Notes: generated by a model not told the origin, from the sequence alone. A stretch of DNA of 48,919 bases from Candidatus Aenigmatarchaeota archaeon (GCA_021157845.1 JAGGVU010000010.1:1-48919); one strand, 5' to 3'; counted from the first letter of the stretch, positions 25,455-34,575 are shown. Made by a program: numbers and translations.

Positions 25455-26234
25455 GTGGGAAAAATTATAGATGTTCATTGTCATCTTGAATTTATGAAGC
25501 ATCCTGATAAAGTCATAAAAGAAGCCAAAACAAAAATGGATGCAATAGTTACATCTTGCGCTGCTATAAAGCATAGGGAGCTTACACTTTCTTTTGTGAA
25601 GAAAAATCCCGGGTTTGTCTTTGCTACGCTTGGTTTGAGCCCAAGTGAAGTTCCAAATCTGACAATGGGAGAAATAAATGATTATGTAGAATTTATACGA
25701 CTAAATAAAAAAAATATTGTTGGAATAGGCGAGGTTGGCCTGGATTACCATTGGATTAAAAATAAAGAGCAACAGAAAGAAACAAAATTTGTTTTTGAAA
25801 TATTCATAGGCCTTGCAAACGAACTGCACTTGCCTATTGTAATACACTCGCGAAATGCGATGGCAGATGTTTTTAAGTCACTAGAAAATGCAAGAACAGA
25901 TGTGGTTTTGCATTGCTTTTCCGGTTCACCAGCTGATTTAAAAGAGGCAATAGAACGAAAATATTGGATTTCGCTTGCAACTATAGTCTGCAAAAGCCAT
26001 ACGAGACAACGGCTAATAGGTCGCATTCCTTTAGAAAATCTCCTGCTTGAGACAGACTCTCCATGGCTTGACCCGTTTTCCTCTGATTTGGTAAACAGGC
26101 CATGGAACATTTCCTTTACAGCTGACTTGATAGCATCTAGGCTTGGCATGCTTACAGAAGAGGTGCTTTTACAAACTACAAAAAATGCGATAAAGGTTTT
26201 TAACATGGGCCAAGCCATTCGCAAAGACATTTAA
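25455..26234 (+). CDS. TatD-family metal-dependent hydrolase
   Basis: 259 residues in the amidohydrolase TIM-barrel fold of TatD deoxyribonucleases. Metal ligands are visible: IIDVHCHLE (HxH), GIGEVGLDYHW (Glu), LPIVIHSRNA (His), DVVLHCFSGSPADLKEA (His) and LLLETDSPWLDP (Asp). The start is GTG 25455, which falls two codons before the conserved IIDVHCH, where family members begin. DNA 3'-5' exonuclease or repair activity is the family's known role; the substrate here is unproven. Single gene, divergent from the small membrane protein. Confidence 0.94.
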   Translation: MGKIIDVHCHLEFMKHPDKVIKEAKTKMDAIVTSCAAIKHRELTLSFVKKNPGFVFATLGLSPSEVPNLTMGEINDYVEFIRLNKKNIVGIGEVGLDYHWIKNKEQQKETKFVFEIFIGLANELHLPIVIHSRNAMADVFKSLENARTDVVLHCFSGSPADLKEAIERKYWISLATIVCKSHTRQRLIGRIPLENLLLETDSPWLDPFSSDLVNRPWNISFTADLIASRLGMLTEEVLLQTTKNAIKVFNMGQAIRKDI

Positions 26235-26316
26235 CCTTAGCCAAAAACTTTAAATTTGGCCAAATATTAGTATTTAACAGGCTGAATATTTAACAAGTTT
26301 ATAACTAAGTGAGATT

Positions 26317-27627
26317 ATGAATACGCAAAAATTTGCAATTTTAGTAATTTTTATACTTCTTTTTTCTATTGGTGTGCAATCTGTAGCTGTCCAGCTACCT
26401 AAATGTTCTTCTAATCAAGACTGTGACGATAGGAATCCGTCCACAATCGATATTTGTACAAATCTTGGCAACTGTGTTCATACCTATAATGTGCATAGAT
26501 ATAATGCACCAAAAACAACACCTACAACGATTCAACACACATATCATGTATGCTTGGCAATATGGGACCCTGTTTGCGGATCAGATGGAAGAACTTATTC
26601 CAATTCATGCTATGCAGAAAACGCGGGTGTTAGTTGGACACCCGGAGCTTGCCAAAACGGAGGAACCTCGTCTCATAAGTGCGTGACTGACAGAGATTGT
26701 GCAACCTTACAGTTGCCAGCTGTATATCCAGGCGGCAGGTGGAAATGTGAAGACGGGAAATGTGTTTTTAGGCAGATAAGAACTAGATTTCCAATAGTTG
26801 CTGCAGGAACTTGCAACGAAGTATGTAAACAAAAAGGTTATGAGTCAGGAACCTGCCGAGGTTATGCTATTACCGCTTCTTTACCAGAGCATGAGCATAT
26901 ATGCGAAGAAGGTGAAGTAGCCATTGGACAGACATCTGATTGTTATATTCCGGGTGGGTTAGTAGGTGGTGGAAGAACGTGCTGCTGCTCAGGTATAGAG
27001 TCAGAATCAGGAGAAACTGAAGATTATGGTGAAGAGACAACAACAACCCAGTCAAGATATGTCCAGCTACCTAAATGTTCTTCTAATCAAGACTGTGATG
27101 ATAGGAATCCGTCCACAATCGATATTTGTACAAATCTTGGCAACTGTGTTCATGCCTATAATGTGCATAGATATAATGCACCAAAAACAACACCTACAGT
27201 AGCACAACAGCCAGAATGTCAAACAGCTGATGACTGCACAGGTACGATATGTCCAGCAGCTGACGAAACACAAGGATGCGTCAATGGAATATGTACATGC
27301 GTCCGACAGCCGACATCGGCCAGTCAGAGAATAGACAGAACAGCACTACTTGATACTGCTTTAAAGCTTGAACAGGTGAAAATAAAGCTCATGATTATAA
27401 GGACAAGGGCAGCGGCCATATCAGATTATTATAATTCAATTAGCTCTGAAGATGCTGGAAAATGGGATGATTTTGTTGCGAAGATTGATCAAATGCTTTC
27501 AAATATAGATGACATAAAAAGTGATATTTCTAATGCTTCAACAGAAAACGATATTAATTTGATTAAACAAAAAATAGACATGCTTTATGATATGATAGAC
27601 CTGTTGATAAATATTATATTATCTTGA
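26317..27627 (+). CDS. Secreted Cys-rich protein with a Kazal-type domain and a duplicated module
   Basis: 436 residues. Signal peptide: MNTQKFAILVIFILLFSIGV. Then a Cys module (QLPKCSSNQDCDDRNPSTID), a Kazal-like protease-inhibitor domain near 70-105 (CLAIWDPVCGSDGRTYSNSC), another Cys-rich domain, an acidic Thr linker (EDYGEETTTTQS), a second almost identical copy of the first Cys module, then a short Cys cluster and a helical C-terminal region of about 90 residues that could form a coiled coil. The linkers and Cys modules resemble the tail of the giant protein at 12-9014, suggesting the same cell-surface system. Protease inhibition is only suggested by the Kazal fold. Confidence 0.85.
   Translation: MNTQKFAILVIFILLFSIGVQSVAVQLPKCSSNQDCDDRNPSTIDICTNLGNCVHTYNVHRYNAPKTTPTTIQHTYHVCLAIWDPVCGSDGRTYSNSCYAENAGVSWTPGACQNGGTSSHKCVTDRDCATLQLPAVYPGGRWKCEDGKCVFRQIRTRFPIVAAGTCNEVCKQKGYESGTCRGYAITASLPEHEHICEEGEVAIGQTSDCYIPGGLVGGGRTCCCSGIESESGETEDYGEETTTTQSRYVQLPKCSSNQDCDDRNPSTIDICTNLGNCVHAYNVHRYNAPKTTPTVAQQPECQTADDCTGTICPAADETQGCVNGICTCVRQPTSASQRIDRTALLDTALKLEQVKIKLMIIRTRAAAISDYYNSISSEDAGKWDDFVAKIDQMLSNIDDIKSDISNASTENDINLIKQKIDMLYDMIDLLINIILS
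26389..26526 (+). repeat. Direct repeat, copy 1 (138 bp)
   Basis: Encodes QLPKCSSNQDCDDRNPSTID onward. I find two differences from copy 2, GAC/GAT (silent) and ACC/GCC. Confidence 0.9.
27061..27198 (+). repeat. Direct repeat, copy 2 (138 bp)
   Basis: In-frame second copy within the same gene, 534 bases after copy 1. The near identity indicates recent duplication or gene conversion. Confidence 0.9.
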
Positions 27628-27679
27628 GCACATCTTAAATATAGAACATTATAAAACATAGGCAAGGAGCGTGAATTAG

Positions 27680-27928
27680 ATGGGATCGAAGTTAGACTGG
27701 GTTGTAATAATTGTTTTAACCTGTATAGTTTTAGTTGGCGGCTATATGCTTATGACCAAGGTTGTATTAGTTTCTCCATCTTCTAGCCAAACTCAAACTA
27801 CAACCACAACTTTACAAAAAATCAATATAAGCACAGAATCCGATGTTCAAAATGTACAGGCAAATATAAGCGAAGACATATCTGACATAAAAAATTTGCT
27901 CGGCGATATAAAAAGCGGATTAAAATAG
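27680..27928 (+). CDS. Small single-span membrane protein
   Basis: 82 residues: one membrane helix near the N-terminus (WVVIIVLTCIVLVGGYMLM), a Ser/Thr linker (SSSQTQTTTTTLQ) like those of the neighbouring secreted protein, then an amphipathic helix (EDISDIKNLLGDIKSGLK). The C-terminal helix resembles the IDDIKSDIS segment of the preceding protein, hinting that the two interact (inference). 52 bases after the Kazal gene, probably the same operon. Confidence 0.7.
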   Translation: MGSKLDWVVIIVLTCIVLVGGYMLMTKVVLVSPSSSQTQTTTTTLQKINISTESDVQNVQANISEDISDIKNLLGDIKSGLK

Positions 27929-28096
27929 AAGTTCTTTAGAGGCGAATCCGCTAAATCCTGGTAAACTATTTGCATTACTATCAACCGTTAAAATAGAGTT
28001 CTCTTAAAGGCGAAGTTATGCTTAGTGGCAAAAAACCATGTGTGCTAACAGAAGACGTGCTGAATAGTTAAAACAAACATAAATGCGGCATCATAA

Positions 28097-29302
28097 TTAT
28101 TCTATTTTATATCTCAGGATTCCACCAATTCCACCCAATTGGTAAAATTGTTCACCTTCTCTTGTATCTGTTGAAACCAATTCTATTTTAGTACCATAAT
28201 CTTTTGCGTGCTCCTCAAAGAATTCTTCTATATCCCTCTGTCCGACGATTTGTTTTAGTTGGTTACATTTTGGGCATATGATTTTTTTCTTTTCACCTTC
28301 TCTTATAATTTTTTTTTCTATTCCGCAACTGCACTCTAATTCAACTTCTATATAGTCTGAGTTTTCTGATATGATAACTGTATCCACGGCCCCCATTTTC
28401 AGCGCGTTTATCGTTTCTTTTATTCCATACACAGCCAAGTTCCCCCTTTCCAGCTCCGAGAAAAATCTCTTTAGCAACTTTTTTTCCTTTGTTACAGAAG
28501 CCTCTTTTAGTATATCCTCACTACGCTCTATCGTTTCTTTTAGTCCATAATCTCCTGTGTAGCTTGTATCAACTATGCCAAGAACCTTTTTCTTTACCTC
28601 TGTTAGCAGGAAATCGCCCTTAAAAAAATGTTCCTTATTTGGGCCAGGCCCGCTTATTATTATCCCTATAACATCCTTCTGTTCTTGAAAAATTTTATTT
28701 GCCGCTTCTCCTACTTGCTTGAACCAGTCGTGCAGCATACCCTCGCGGACACGTGAAAACCGCGCTGAACTTTGTCCGCCTGCACGTGTTTTTCCAGGAA
28801 CAATCGAATCAAAATGAACAACCGGCTGAATTTTTTTGCCTCGTAAGATTGCTATATTTGCTTCTGACCTGTCCAGTAGTATTATTCCATATACTTCTTT
28901 TTCCTTGACCATCTCTTTTAGCGGGTCAAGAACAAAACTTTGGTCGCACCAGTATAGTTTTGTTTTTATTTTTTCAGGTGGCTCAATGGCCCACAATTCT
29001 ATGTCAGCCCAGCCCTCCTTTTCACTGACATTTCCACAGAATACAGCTAATCCGTTTTCCGGCGTTCTTTTGTAGAGTGTAAGATGCCTCTGTATCTTTT
29101 CAAGAGCAGTCAAAACATTTTTTCGTACAGGCTTTGATTTTATATTAGCAGCTGTTGACTGTTCTTGTTTTAACTGGTTGGATACCTCGTGCAACGAGTA
29201 ACCAGCAGGAACATAAACGCTAACTAACTCAGTATGTCTCCCTTTCTTTGACTCTAATAGCTTTATTAGTTTTTTCAATTTATACTGCGTCTTATCTGTC
29301 AT
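28097..29302 (-). CDS. prf1: Peptide chain release factor 1 (aRF1/eRF1 family)
   Basis: Recognises all three stop codons and releases the peptide. 401 residues, standard size. NIKS appears in STAANIKSKPVRKNV (stop-codon recognition) and GGQ in PGKTRAGGQSSARFSRVRE (peptidyl transferase centre). The C-terminal domain has the zinc-type cysteines CSCGIEKK and CPKCNQ and ends with the usual GGIGGILRY. ATG 29302 follows AAAGTGGTAAAA; the GTG three codons upstream is part of the ribosome site. Confidence 0.97.
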   Translation of the reverse strand: MTDKTQYKLKKLIKLLESKKGRHTELVSVYVPAGYSLHEVSNQLKQEQSTAANIKSKPVRKNVLTALEKIQRHLTLYKRTPENGLAVFCGNVSEKEGWADIELWAIEPPEKIKTKLYWCDQSFVLDPLKEMVKEKEVYGIILLDRSEANIAILRGKKIQPVVHFDSIVPGKTRAGGQSSARFSRVREGMLHDWFKQVGEAANKIFQEQKDVIGIIISGPGPNKEHFFKGDFLLTEVKKKVLGIVDTSYTGDYGLKETIERSEDILKEASVTKEKKLLKRFFSELERGNLAVYGIKETINALKMGAVDTVIISENSDYIEVELECSCGIEKKIIREGEKKKIICPKCNQLKQIVGQRDIEEFFEEHAKDYGTKIELVSTDTREGEQFYQLGGIGGILRYKIE

Positions 29303-29555
29303 TTTTACCACTTTTAATATTTTAGCTAATCTTTAAAGCTTATACTTAAATAATTTTTCTCGCCACGTAAACGGTAGTAAGTTTTTGATTGATTATGACG
29401 TTATATCCAACACCAAGATTATGACTTTAATTATCCGGAGACATTATTAGAGAAGACGAGATTTGGGCCTGTGGATTTGGTTTAGGAACAAATAAAATTT
29501 CACATAACCCACAGTTCGCGGAGATTGGATTAAACAGATATTGAGTTATTTATGA

Positions 29556-31973
29556 CTATTCTATATTCAAAGTCATTCCGAAATTTTCCGTTGTGATTTT
29601 TGATGCAGGGCCAAACTCTATCGAGTTTGCCTTGGCCGTCGTTTTTATATCTTTTACTACCAGTTTTAGCACATCTTCTTCGGTTTTCTTGCAGTTAATT
29701 ATTATTTTGTTCAGCGGGGCGTTCATAGAAATATTATTTTTTGTTTTATATTTTCTGACACTTGAAATTATATCAACAGCCAGGTTTCCTGCCTCCTCTG
29801 CCTCCAGATTTGATAATGTTTCGTCTATGCTAGGCCATCTGCTTATATGTATGCTTTTCTTATTTTCGCGTTCTGAAAAATAGTTGTGATATATTTCTTC
29901 TGTTATATGTGGCATAAATGGTGCCATCATTTTTAGTATTGTTAGAAGTAATTTGTACAGTGTGAAATATGCTGACTGAATTTCCCACTCTTCGTAGTTT
30001 TCTTTATTATAAACCCTGTCTTTTATCATTTCCAGATAATTATCACAGACATCATGCCAAAAGAATTGTACGGTCTCGTGACACGCGCCAGAATAATTAT
30101 AGTTCTTAAACATTTTCGTAATCTTTTTTATTTGTTTATTTAATTTTGTTAATATCCAGCTGTCTATCGGTCTTATTTTTTCAGGTTTTTCTGTTCTTTT
30201 TCCTTTTATATGGGAAAGTATGAATCTTGCAGCGTTCCAAAGCTTTATACTGAACTTCTGCCCTGTTACCAAATCCTTTTCCATAAATGGTAAGTCTTCC
30301 CCAAGTTTTGATTGCGAAGCCCAGAACCTTAAGCAGTCAACAGAATATTTGTTTATCACATCTTCCGGCTTGATAACATTTCCTTTTGATTTTGACATTT
30401 TTTTGCCATAGGTGTCGAGAGCATGACCAGAAATCATTATATTTTTCCATGGGATTTTGTTTTCGTGTAATATACTTTTCACTATGGTGTTGAATGCCCA
30501 TAGCGTTATTATATCATGTGCCTGTGGTCTCAAGCTCATGGGAAAATTTTTATTAAAAAAATCAGAACCCCATTTAAGTGTTATTTGTGGCGTTAGTGAA
30601 GATGTGGCCCATGTGTCAAGCACGTCTTTTTCCGGTATGAATTCATCTGACCCACATTTACATTTCCTGTTTGGTCTATCTCGTAGAGGGTCAACTGGCA
30701 GTTGTTCCTCGTCTGCCAGTATGACTGAACCACACTTTTTACAATACCACAATGGGAATGGAACACCGAAATATCTTTGCCTGGAAATACACCAATCCCA
30801 TTGCAGACCATTAATCCAGTGGTCGTACCTTGCCTTCATGTGTTTTGGATACCAATTTATTTCTTTAGCTCTTTTGATTAGCTCTTTTTTTAGGTCAAGA
30901 TATTTTATAAACCATTGCTTGGTTACCAAAAATTCTATTGGTGTTCCGCACCTTTCATGGACATTTACGCTATGTGTTATTGGGGTTTGTTTTACTAACA
31001 ATTTTTTATTTTTAAGGTCTTCTAGTATTTTCTTTCTCGCTTCTTCTATTTTCAGCCCCTCATATTTTCCACTTATCTTGGTCATTTTTCCAGTTTCTGT
31101 TATTGCAATTCTAAGTGGAAGATTGTGGGCTTGATACCATTCCATATCTGTTTGGTCGCCAAAAGTGCAACACATTACGATGCCGGTCCCTTTTTCTGGA
31201 TCTACGCGCTCGTCTTTCAGTATAGAAACTTTGTGACCAAATAGCGGGACGATAACCTTTTTTCCAACATAATCTTTATATCGTTCGTCTTCTGGGTGGA
31301 CAAAAACGGCAACACATGCTGGCAATAGTTCTGGTCTCGTTGTTGATATTACCAATTTCTCTCCATCTTCTGTCTCAAAAATTATATCATTGAAGAATGT
31401 TGCTTGTTCAACATCTTCTAGTTCTGCCTGTGCAATCGCTGTGTGACACTTAGGACACCACATAAACGGAGTTTCTTTTTGATAGACTCTGCCCATTTTA
31501 TATAATCTGAGAAACGATAGTTGTGAAATTTTTCTGCAGTAATCGGATATTGTTCTATAATTAATTGACCAGTCGACAGAAAGCCCAATAAGCGTGAATT
31601 GTCTTTTCAGCTCTTTTTCAGCTTCTTTTGTTTTTTCAAGACATAATTTAATGAACTCTTCTCTTGTCATGTCTGATGAATTCATATTAATTTTTTTTTC
31701 TACCAGCCTCTCTGTTGCGAGGCCATTATCATCAAAACCAAACGGGTAAAAGACATTATAGCCCATCATTCTCCAGAATCTTGCTATGAAATCTGCATGT
31801 GTATAGGATAATGCATGTCCAAGATGCATGCCGCCAGAAACAGTTGGTGGCGGGGTATCTATTGAGAACACTGGCTTTTCACTTTCTGTATTGAATTTAT
31901 AGATTTGATTATCAGCCCAGAATTTTTGCCATTTTTTTTCTACTAATTTTGGGTCATATTTACTTTCCATCAT
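29556..31973 (-). CDS. valS: Valyl-tRNA synthetase
   Basis: Charges tRNA-Val. 805 residues. Class I signatures PPTVSGGMHLGHALSYTHAD (HLGH, the HIGH motif) and KKMSKSKGNVIKPEDV (KMSKS); editing domain with STTRPELLPACVAVFVHPED; zinc cysteines MWCPKCHTAI and YCKKCGSVI. It is the shorter archaeal form. The start is ambiguous: ATG 31982 overlaps the upstream stop (TAATG) and ATG 31973 follows a GGTAATT site as in other genes here; I chose the latter. Co-transcribed with the MIP18-type gene. Confidence 0.95.
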   Translation of the reverse strand: MMESKYDPKLVEKKWQKFWADNQIYKFNTESEKPVFSIDTPPPTVSGGMHLGHALSYTHADFIARFWRMMGYNVFYPFGFDDNGLATERLVEKKINMNSSDMTREEFIKLCLEKTKEAEKELKRQFTLIGLSVDWSINYRTISDYCRKISQLSFLRLYKMGRVYQKETPFMWCPKCHTAIAQAELEDVEQATFFNDIIFETEDGEKLVISTTRPELLPACVAVFVHPEDERYKDYVGKKVIVPLFGHKVSILKDERVDPEKGTGIVMCCTFGDQTDMEWYQAHNLPLRIAITETGKMTKISGKYEGLKIEEARKKILEDLKNKKLLVKQTPITHSVNVHERCGTPIEFLVTKQWFIKYLDLKKELIKRAKEINWYPKHMKARYDHWINGLQWDWCISRQRYFGVPFPLWYCKKCGSVILADEEQLPVDPLRDRPNRKCKCGSDEFIPEKDVLDTWATSSLTPQITLKWGSDFFNKNFPMSLRPQAHDIITLWAFNTIVKSILHENKIPWKNIMISGHALDTYGKKMSKSKGNVIKPEDVINKYSVDCLRFWASQSKLGEDLPFMEKDLVTGQKFSIKLWNAARFILSHIKGKRTEKPEKIRPIDSWILTKLNKQIKKITKMFKNYNYSGACHETVQFFWHDVCDNYLEMIKDRVYNKENYEEWEIQSAYFTLYKLLLTILKMMAPFMPHITEEIYHNYFSERENKKSIHISRWPSIDETLSNLEAEEAGNLAVDIISSVRKYKTKNNISMNAPLNKIIINCKKTEEDVLKLVVKDIKTTAKANSIEFGPASKITTENFGMTLNIE

Positions 31974-31981
31974 AATTACCA

Positions 31982-32233
31982 TTAAAATTCCGGAGATTTA
32001 AAATTTATTGAAACCTCAAATCCTTTTTTCTTTAGCTTTTCGTATATTTCCATATAAATGCCCTGTATGAACACACATCCTACACATCCGCTGTATGGCG
32101 GCGTTATCGATATACTTACATTTTTTCCATTTAGCTTTATATCTCTAATTATTTTTGAGTCAATTATATCCTTTCCGGTATGCGGGTCTTTTATATCTTT
32201 TAATATTTTTTTGATTTCTTCACTCTTTTCCAT
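31982..32233 (-). CDS. MIP18/DUF59-family Fe-S assembly-type protein
   Basis: 83 residues from ATG 32233 (MEKSEEIKKILKDIKDPHTG). IKDPHTGKDIIDSKIIRDIKLNGKNVSISITPPYSGC follows the DUF59 pattern of SufT/PaaD/MIP18 proteins involved in Fe-S cluster delivery, with the conserved Cys close by (GCVGC). The ORF-track start at 32284 adds an unlikely 17-residue extension from TTG. It overlaps valS at the TAATG junction. Confidence 0.8.
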   Translation of the reverse strand: MEKSEEIKKILKDIKDPHTGKDIIDSKIIRDIKLNGKNVSISITPPYSGCVGCVFIQGIYMEIYEKLKKKGFEVSINFKSPEF

Positions 32234-32480
32234 ACTTCTTTTAATAAAAAAACTCTTAAATATGTTTGTTAAAGAAGTCAACAATCCTAAATCATATGTT
32301 ATCGCAAAATTCGTAGTTAATCAAGGTCTATGTCTATCAATCAACAACGATATTTTTTACTACTTTATGCAAATTGTTCGTCAATGCTTTGGTTTTGTAT
32401 GTTTTGACCGTTTTCAGTAATTTTAATTTCTCTCTTAGTAATATACAAATTAATATAAACATTTGACACAAATAATAACT

Positions 32481-33278
32481 ATGAAAATCACAGAATTCAT
32501 AGGAAAAAGAGCTGCAAAGATAGTTGGCGAAGCCAATGCAAAGATACTTTTAATGACAAAGGAGAAGAGTGGGCATATAAAATTAATTTTATTTAGCGAA
32601 GAAAAAGATAAAATTATACGTACAACTTATTCTGTTGACGTTTCAAACCTTCCAGAAGGTTCTATAGCACAGATAAGGGCAATTATGCTAAATGCTGTGA
32701 AAAACGGCATAGTAAAGGAAGGTGAGCACGTTTTCTGTATAACAGACAGATCACTTGGAGAAGAATTTGAAGGGATTTTTTTGCTCGTTAAGATAGATAA
32801 AAACTTTCTTAATATAAGCAACCATGAAATAAAAGAAGTTACAGAAAGCAATGTTTTTCAAACAGTCCTGAACATAGCAAAAGAAATCGGTAAAGAAGGG
32901 AGAGAAGGAAGAAAAATAGGGACAGGATTTATAATAGGGGATGGAAATAATGTTATGAAAAAATCAGTTCAACTAATTCTGAACCCATTCCCATCTAAAA
33001 AATTCAATATAATGAACGCAGGGATCAAAGAAACCATAAAAGAGTTCGCGCAGCTTGATGGTATGTTTATAATAGATGATGATGGAACAATACTCGCAGC
33101 AGGAAGGTATCTAACACCAGATACAACAAGTGTTAAAATGCCCGGGTTTGGCACACGGCACATATCAGCAGCGGCCATAACAAAAGAAACAAATTCTACT
33201 GCTGTTATTGTTTCAGAGTCTGGCGGTATTGTCAGAGTCTTCAGGAAAGGTAAATTGATTATGGAAGAAATGCCATAA
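32481..33278 (+). CDS. dacZ: Diadenylate cyclase (DisA_N domain, DacZ-like)
   Basis: Makes cyclic di-AMP from two ATP. 265 residues: an N-terminal alpha/beta region of about 130 residues, then the DAC domain with QLDGMFIIDDDGTILAAGRYL (DGA region, here DGM), PGFGTRHISAAAITKETNSTAVIVSESGG (RHxxAA motif), matching the archaeal branch. Start ATG 32481 (MKITEFIGKRAAKIV) rather than the upstream TTG. In archaea c-di-AMP is linked to osmotic and potassium control; no partner gene is visible here. Next gene: cmk after 31 bases. Confidence 0.92.
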   Translation: MKITEFIGKRAAKIVGEANAKILLMTKEKSGHIKLILFSEEKDKIIRTTYSVDVSNLPEGSIAQIRAIMLNAVKNGIVKEGEHVFCITDRSLGEEFEGIFLLVKIDKNFLNISNHEIKEVTESNVFQTVLNIAKEIGKEGREGRKIGTGFIIGDGNNVMKKSVQLILNPFPSKKFNIMNAGIKETIKEFAQLDGMFIIDDDGTILAAGRYLTPDTTSVKMPGFGTRHISAAAITKETNSTAVIVSESGGIVRVFRKGKLIMEEMP

Positions 33279-33309
33279 ACTATAAAAAATTTTTCTCCTT
33301 AAATATGGT

Positions 33310-33867
33310 ATGACAACAGTTATTATATCTGGAAAATCCGGAGCAGGCTCTTCAACCATTGGTCAGCTTTTGGCAAAGAAGCTCGGTTTAGATTATTTCT
33401 CACTTGGGAAATGGTATAAGCAGCAATTTAAGATGAAAAGTGAAAACGAAGAAACAGATGCTGCTATTAAAGGCTGGAAAAGTAAGGAAGGCTCTTCAAA
33501 AGAGCTGCACAATAAACTTGACAATATTCAGCTAACACTTGCCAAAAAAGGACATATTGTAATTGATTCGAAGCTCGGAATTCATTTTCTGAAAGGCCTC
33601 GCAGATTTTACAGTTTGGCTTGAAGCGTCTTTGCCAATTCGTGCTGCAAGATATGCAAAAAGGAGCAAGACAGACATTGATACAGCTATCAAGCAGCTGG
33701 AAGAAAAAGAATCAGCAGAACGCAAATCTTGGAAAAAGATTTACGGATTTGACTATTTTGACCAAAGAAATCAGGCTGATCTAGTAGTTGATACAAGTGA
33801 TAAAACACCAGAGGAAATAGTTGACCATATAATCAGGGTTGGTCGAATGAGAGGATTAATTGGCTGA
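33310..33867 (+). CDS. cmk: Cytidylate kinase (archaeal type)
   Basis: Phosphorylates CMP/dCMP. 185 residues. The P-loop is IISGKSGAGSSTIGQLLAKKLG, followed by LDYFSLGKWYKQQ, FTVWLEASLPIRAARYAKR and the lid/C-terminal KSWKKIYGFDYFDQRNQADLVVDTS, as in the COG1102 archaeal group. ATG 33310. The 3' end overlaps by 12 bases the frameshifted gene on the opposite strand. Confidence 0.95.
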   Translation: MTTVIISGKSGAGSSTIGQLLAKKLGLDYFSLGKWYKQQFKMKSENEETDAAIKGWKSKEGSSKELHNKLDNIQLTLAKKGHIVIDSKLGIHFLKGLADFTVWLEASLPIRAARYAKRSKTDIDTAIKQLEEKESAERKSWKKIYGFDYFDQRNQADLVVDTSDKTPEEIVDHIIRVGRMRGLIG

Positions 33868-34139
33868 TTTTTTTATTTTGTCAATGGGGCATAATCTATA
33901 CTTATCTACAGAGATTAATCCATCAGATTCTCTTCTAAACGTCTCTGTGCCATCAAATTTTATTTTTCCTATTTGCTCCAAATATCCAAAAACTTCCTCA
34001 GCCGTGATCTTATCAATACGTAAGCCTTTATTATCTCAATCGCAAGTATACTTTCATTTGGATGCTCTTCAAAAAATTTTAGTGCATCTTCAGCTTCTTT
34101 TCCTATCCACAAATATTTAATTTTTTTTAGTTTAGACAT
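33856..34139 (-). pseudogene. Small gene broken by a frameshift (or an undetected programmed shift)
   Basis: Read from ATG 34139, frame one gives MSKLKKIKYLWIGKEAEDALKFFEEHP...LAIEIIK and then degenerates to a stop; shifting by one base at the AATAAAGGCTTA region (about 34020-34030) opens a second frame, GLRIDKITAEEVFGYLEQIG...CPIDKIKKSAN, ending at 33856. Together about 94 residues of coherent, lysine/glutamate-rich protein. The ORF track shows only an antisense ORF here. It may be a recent pseudogene, a sequencing error or a -1 frameshift. No family recognised. It converges on cmk. Confidence 0.7.
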
Positions 34140-34227
34140 AAATAATTAAATGATATAAAAACTTATCGTTGAATTTATTTAAATCGAATTAAATTTACGA
34201 TATTTATAAATTCGATTTTGATATGTT

Positions 34228-34252
34228 AAAATCAGCTTCGCTGATTTTAAAT
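34228..34252. other. Perfect hairpin upstream of tRNA-Ala
   Basis: TTAAAATCAGC and GCTGATTTTAA form an 11-base-pair stem with a three-base loop. It is followed by AATATATTTAATT, a plausible box A for the tRNA at 34291. Confidence 0.5.
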
Positions 34253-34328
34253 ATATTTAATTGGTATAAAGTCAGTTAGATATTTTATATGGGCCCGTGG
34301 CTCAACTTGGAAGGGCGCTGCCTTCGCA

Positions 34329-34371
34329 TGAACCCTTTTAGAAAGAAGCTTCAATGTAAAAGGTCAGGAAA
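34329..34371 (+). other. tRNA-Ala(CGC) anticodon-loop intron (37/38)
   Basis: 43 bases: TGAACCCTTTTAGAAAGAAG, core AGCTTCAATGTAAAAGG, end GTCAGGAAA. Family member. Confidence 0.85.
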
Positions 34372-34393
34372 AGGCAGAGGTTGTGGGTTCAAA

Positions 34394-34447
34394 CGGCCCT
34401 TTTCGCTTCGCGAACAGAAAAAAAAGCGCCGGCGGAAAACCTGAAAA
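34394..34447 (+). other. tRNA-Ala(CGC) T-loop intron (59/60)
   Basis: 54 bases: hairpin CGCTTCGCG, core AAAAGCGCCGGCGGAAAA, end CCTGAAAA. Family member, GC-rich core variant. Confidence 0.85.
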
Positions 34448-34461
34448 TCCCACCGGGTCCA

Positions 34462-34540
34462 TTCCAACTTTTTAGAAAAAAGTTGGATCAAAAAGAAAAA
34501 AGAAAATCTAGACGTCCCAAAAGAAAAATGAAAAATAAAT
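34462..34540 (+). repeat. tRNA-Ala 3' flank repeat, copy 1
   Basis: CCAACTTTTTAGAAAAAAGTTGG hairpin segment (quoted in part: CCAACTTTTT pairs with AAAAAGTTGG), then ATCAAAAA, GAAAATCTAGA and TCCCAAAAGAAAAATG. The copy after the second tRNA-Ala is clearly related. Confidence 0.75.
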
Positions 34541-34575
34541 CATTTTAAACTTTTTCTTTACTAAATTATCTAAAT

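Larger units (their letters stand above)
34291..34461 (+). tRNA. tRNA-Ala(CGC) with two introns (anticodon loop, T loop)
   Basis: Acceptor GGGCCCG/CGGGTCC (one G-T), discriminator A, D stem GCTC/GGGC, anticodon stem CTGCC/GGCAG with loop TTCGCA plus A, anticodon CGC, T stem GTGGG/CCCAC. T loop TTCAAA...T is interrupted. Introns of 43 and 54 bases plus exons total exactly 171. CCA is not encoded. Confidence 0.95.

Noticed and set aside
28010-28100. C/D sRNA on either strand near ATGATGCCGCAT
   Set aside because: Box C does not match RUGAUGA and no paired D box at proper spacing.
29312-29555. Possible H/ACA RNA between aRF1 and ValS (CTGTGG/CCACAG and a downstream ACA)
   Set aside because: One short stem and an ACA are not enough; no K-turn or convincing pocket.
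33860-34120. 86-residue plus-strand ORF
   Set aside because: It is antisense to the frameshifted minus-strand gene, whose two frames look like real protein.
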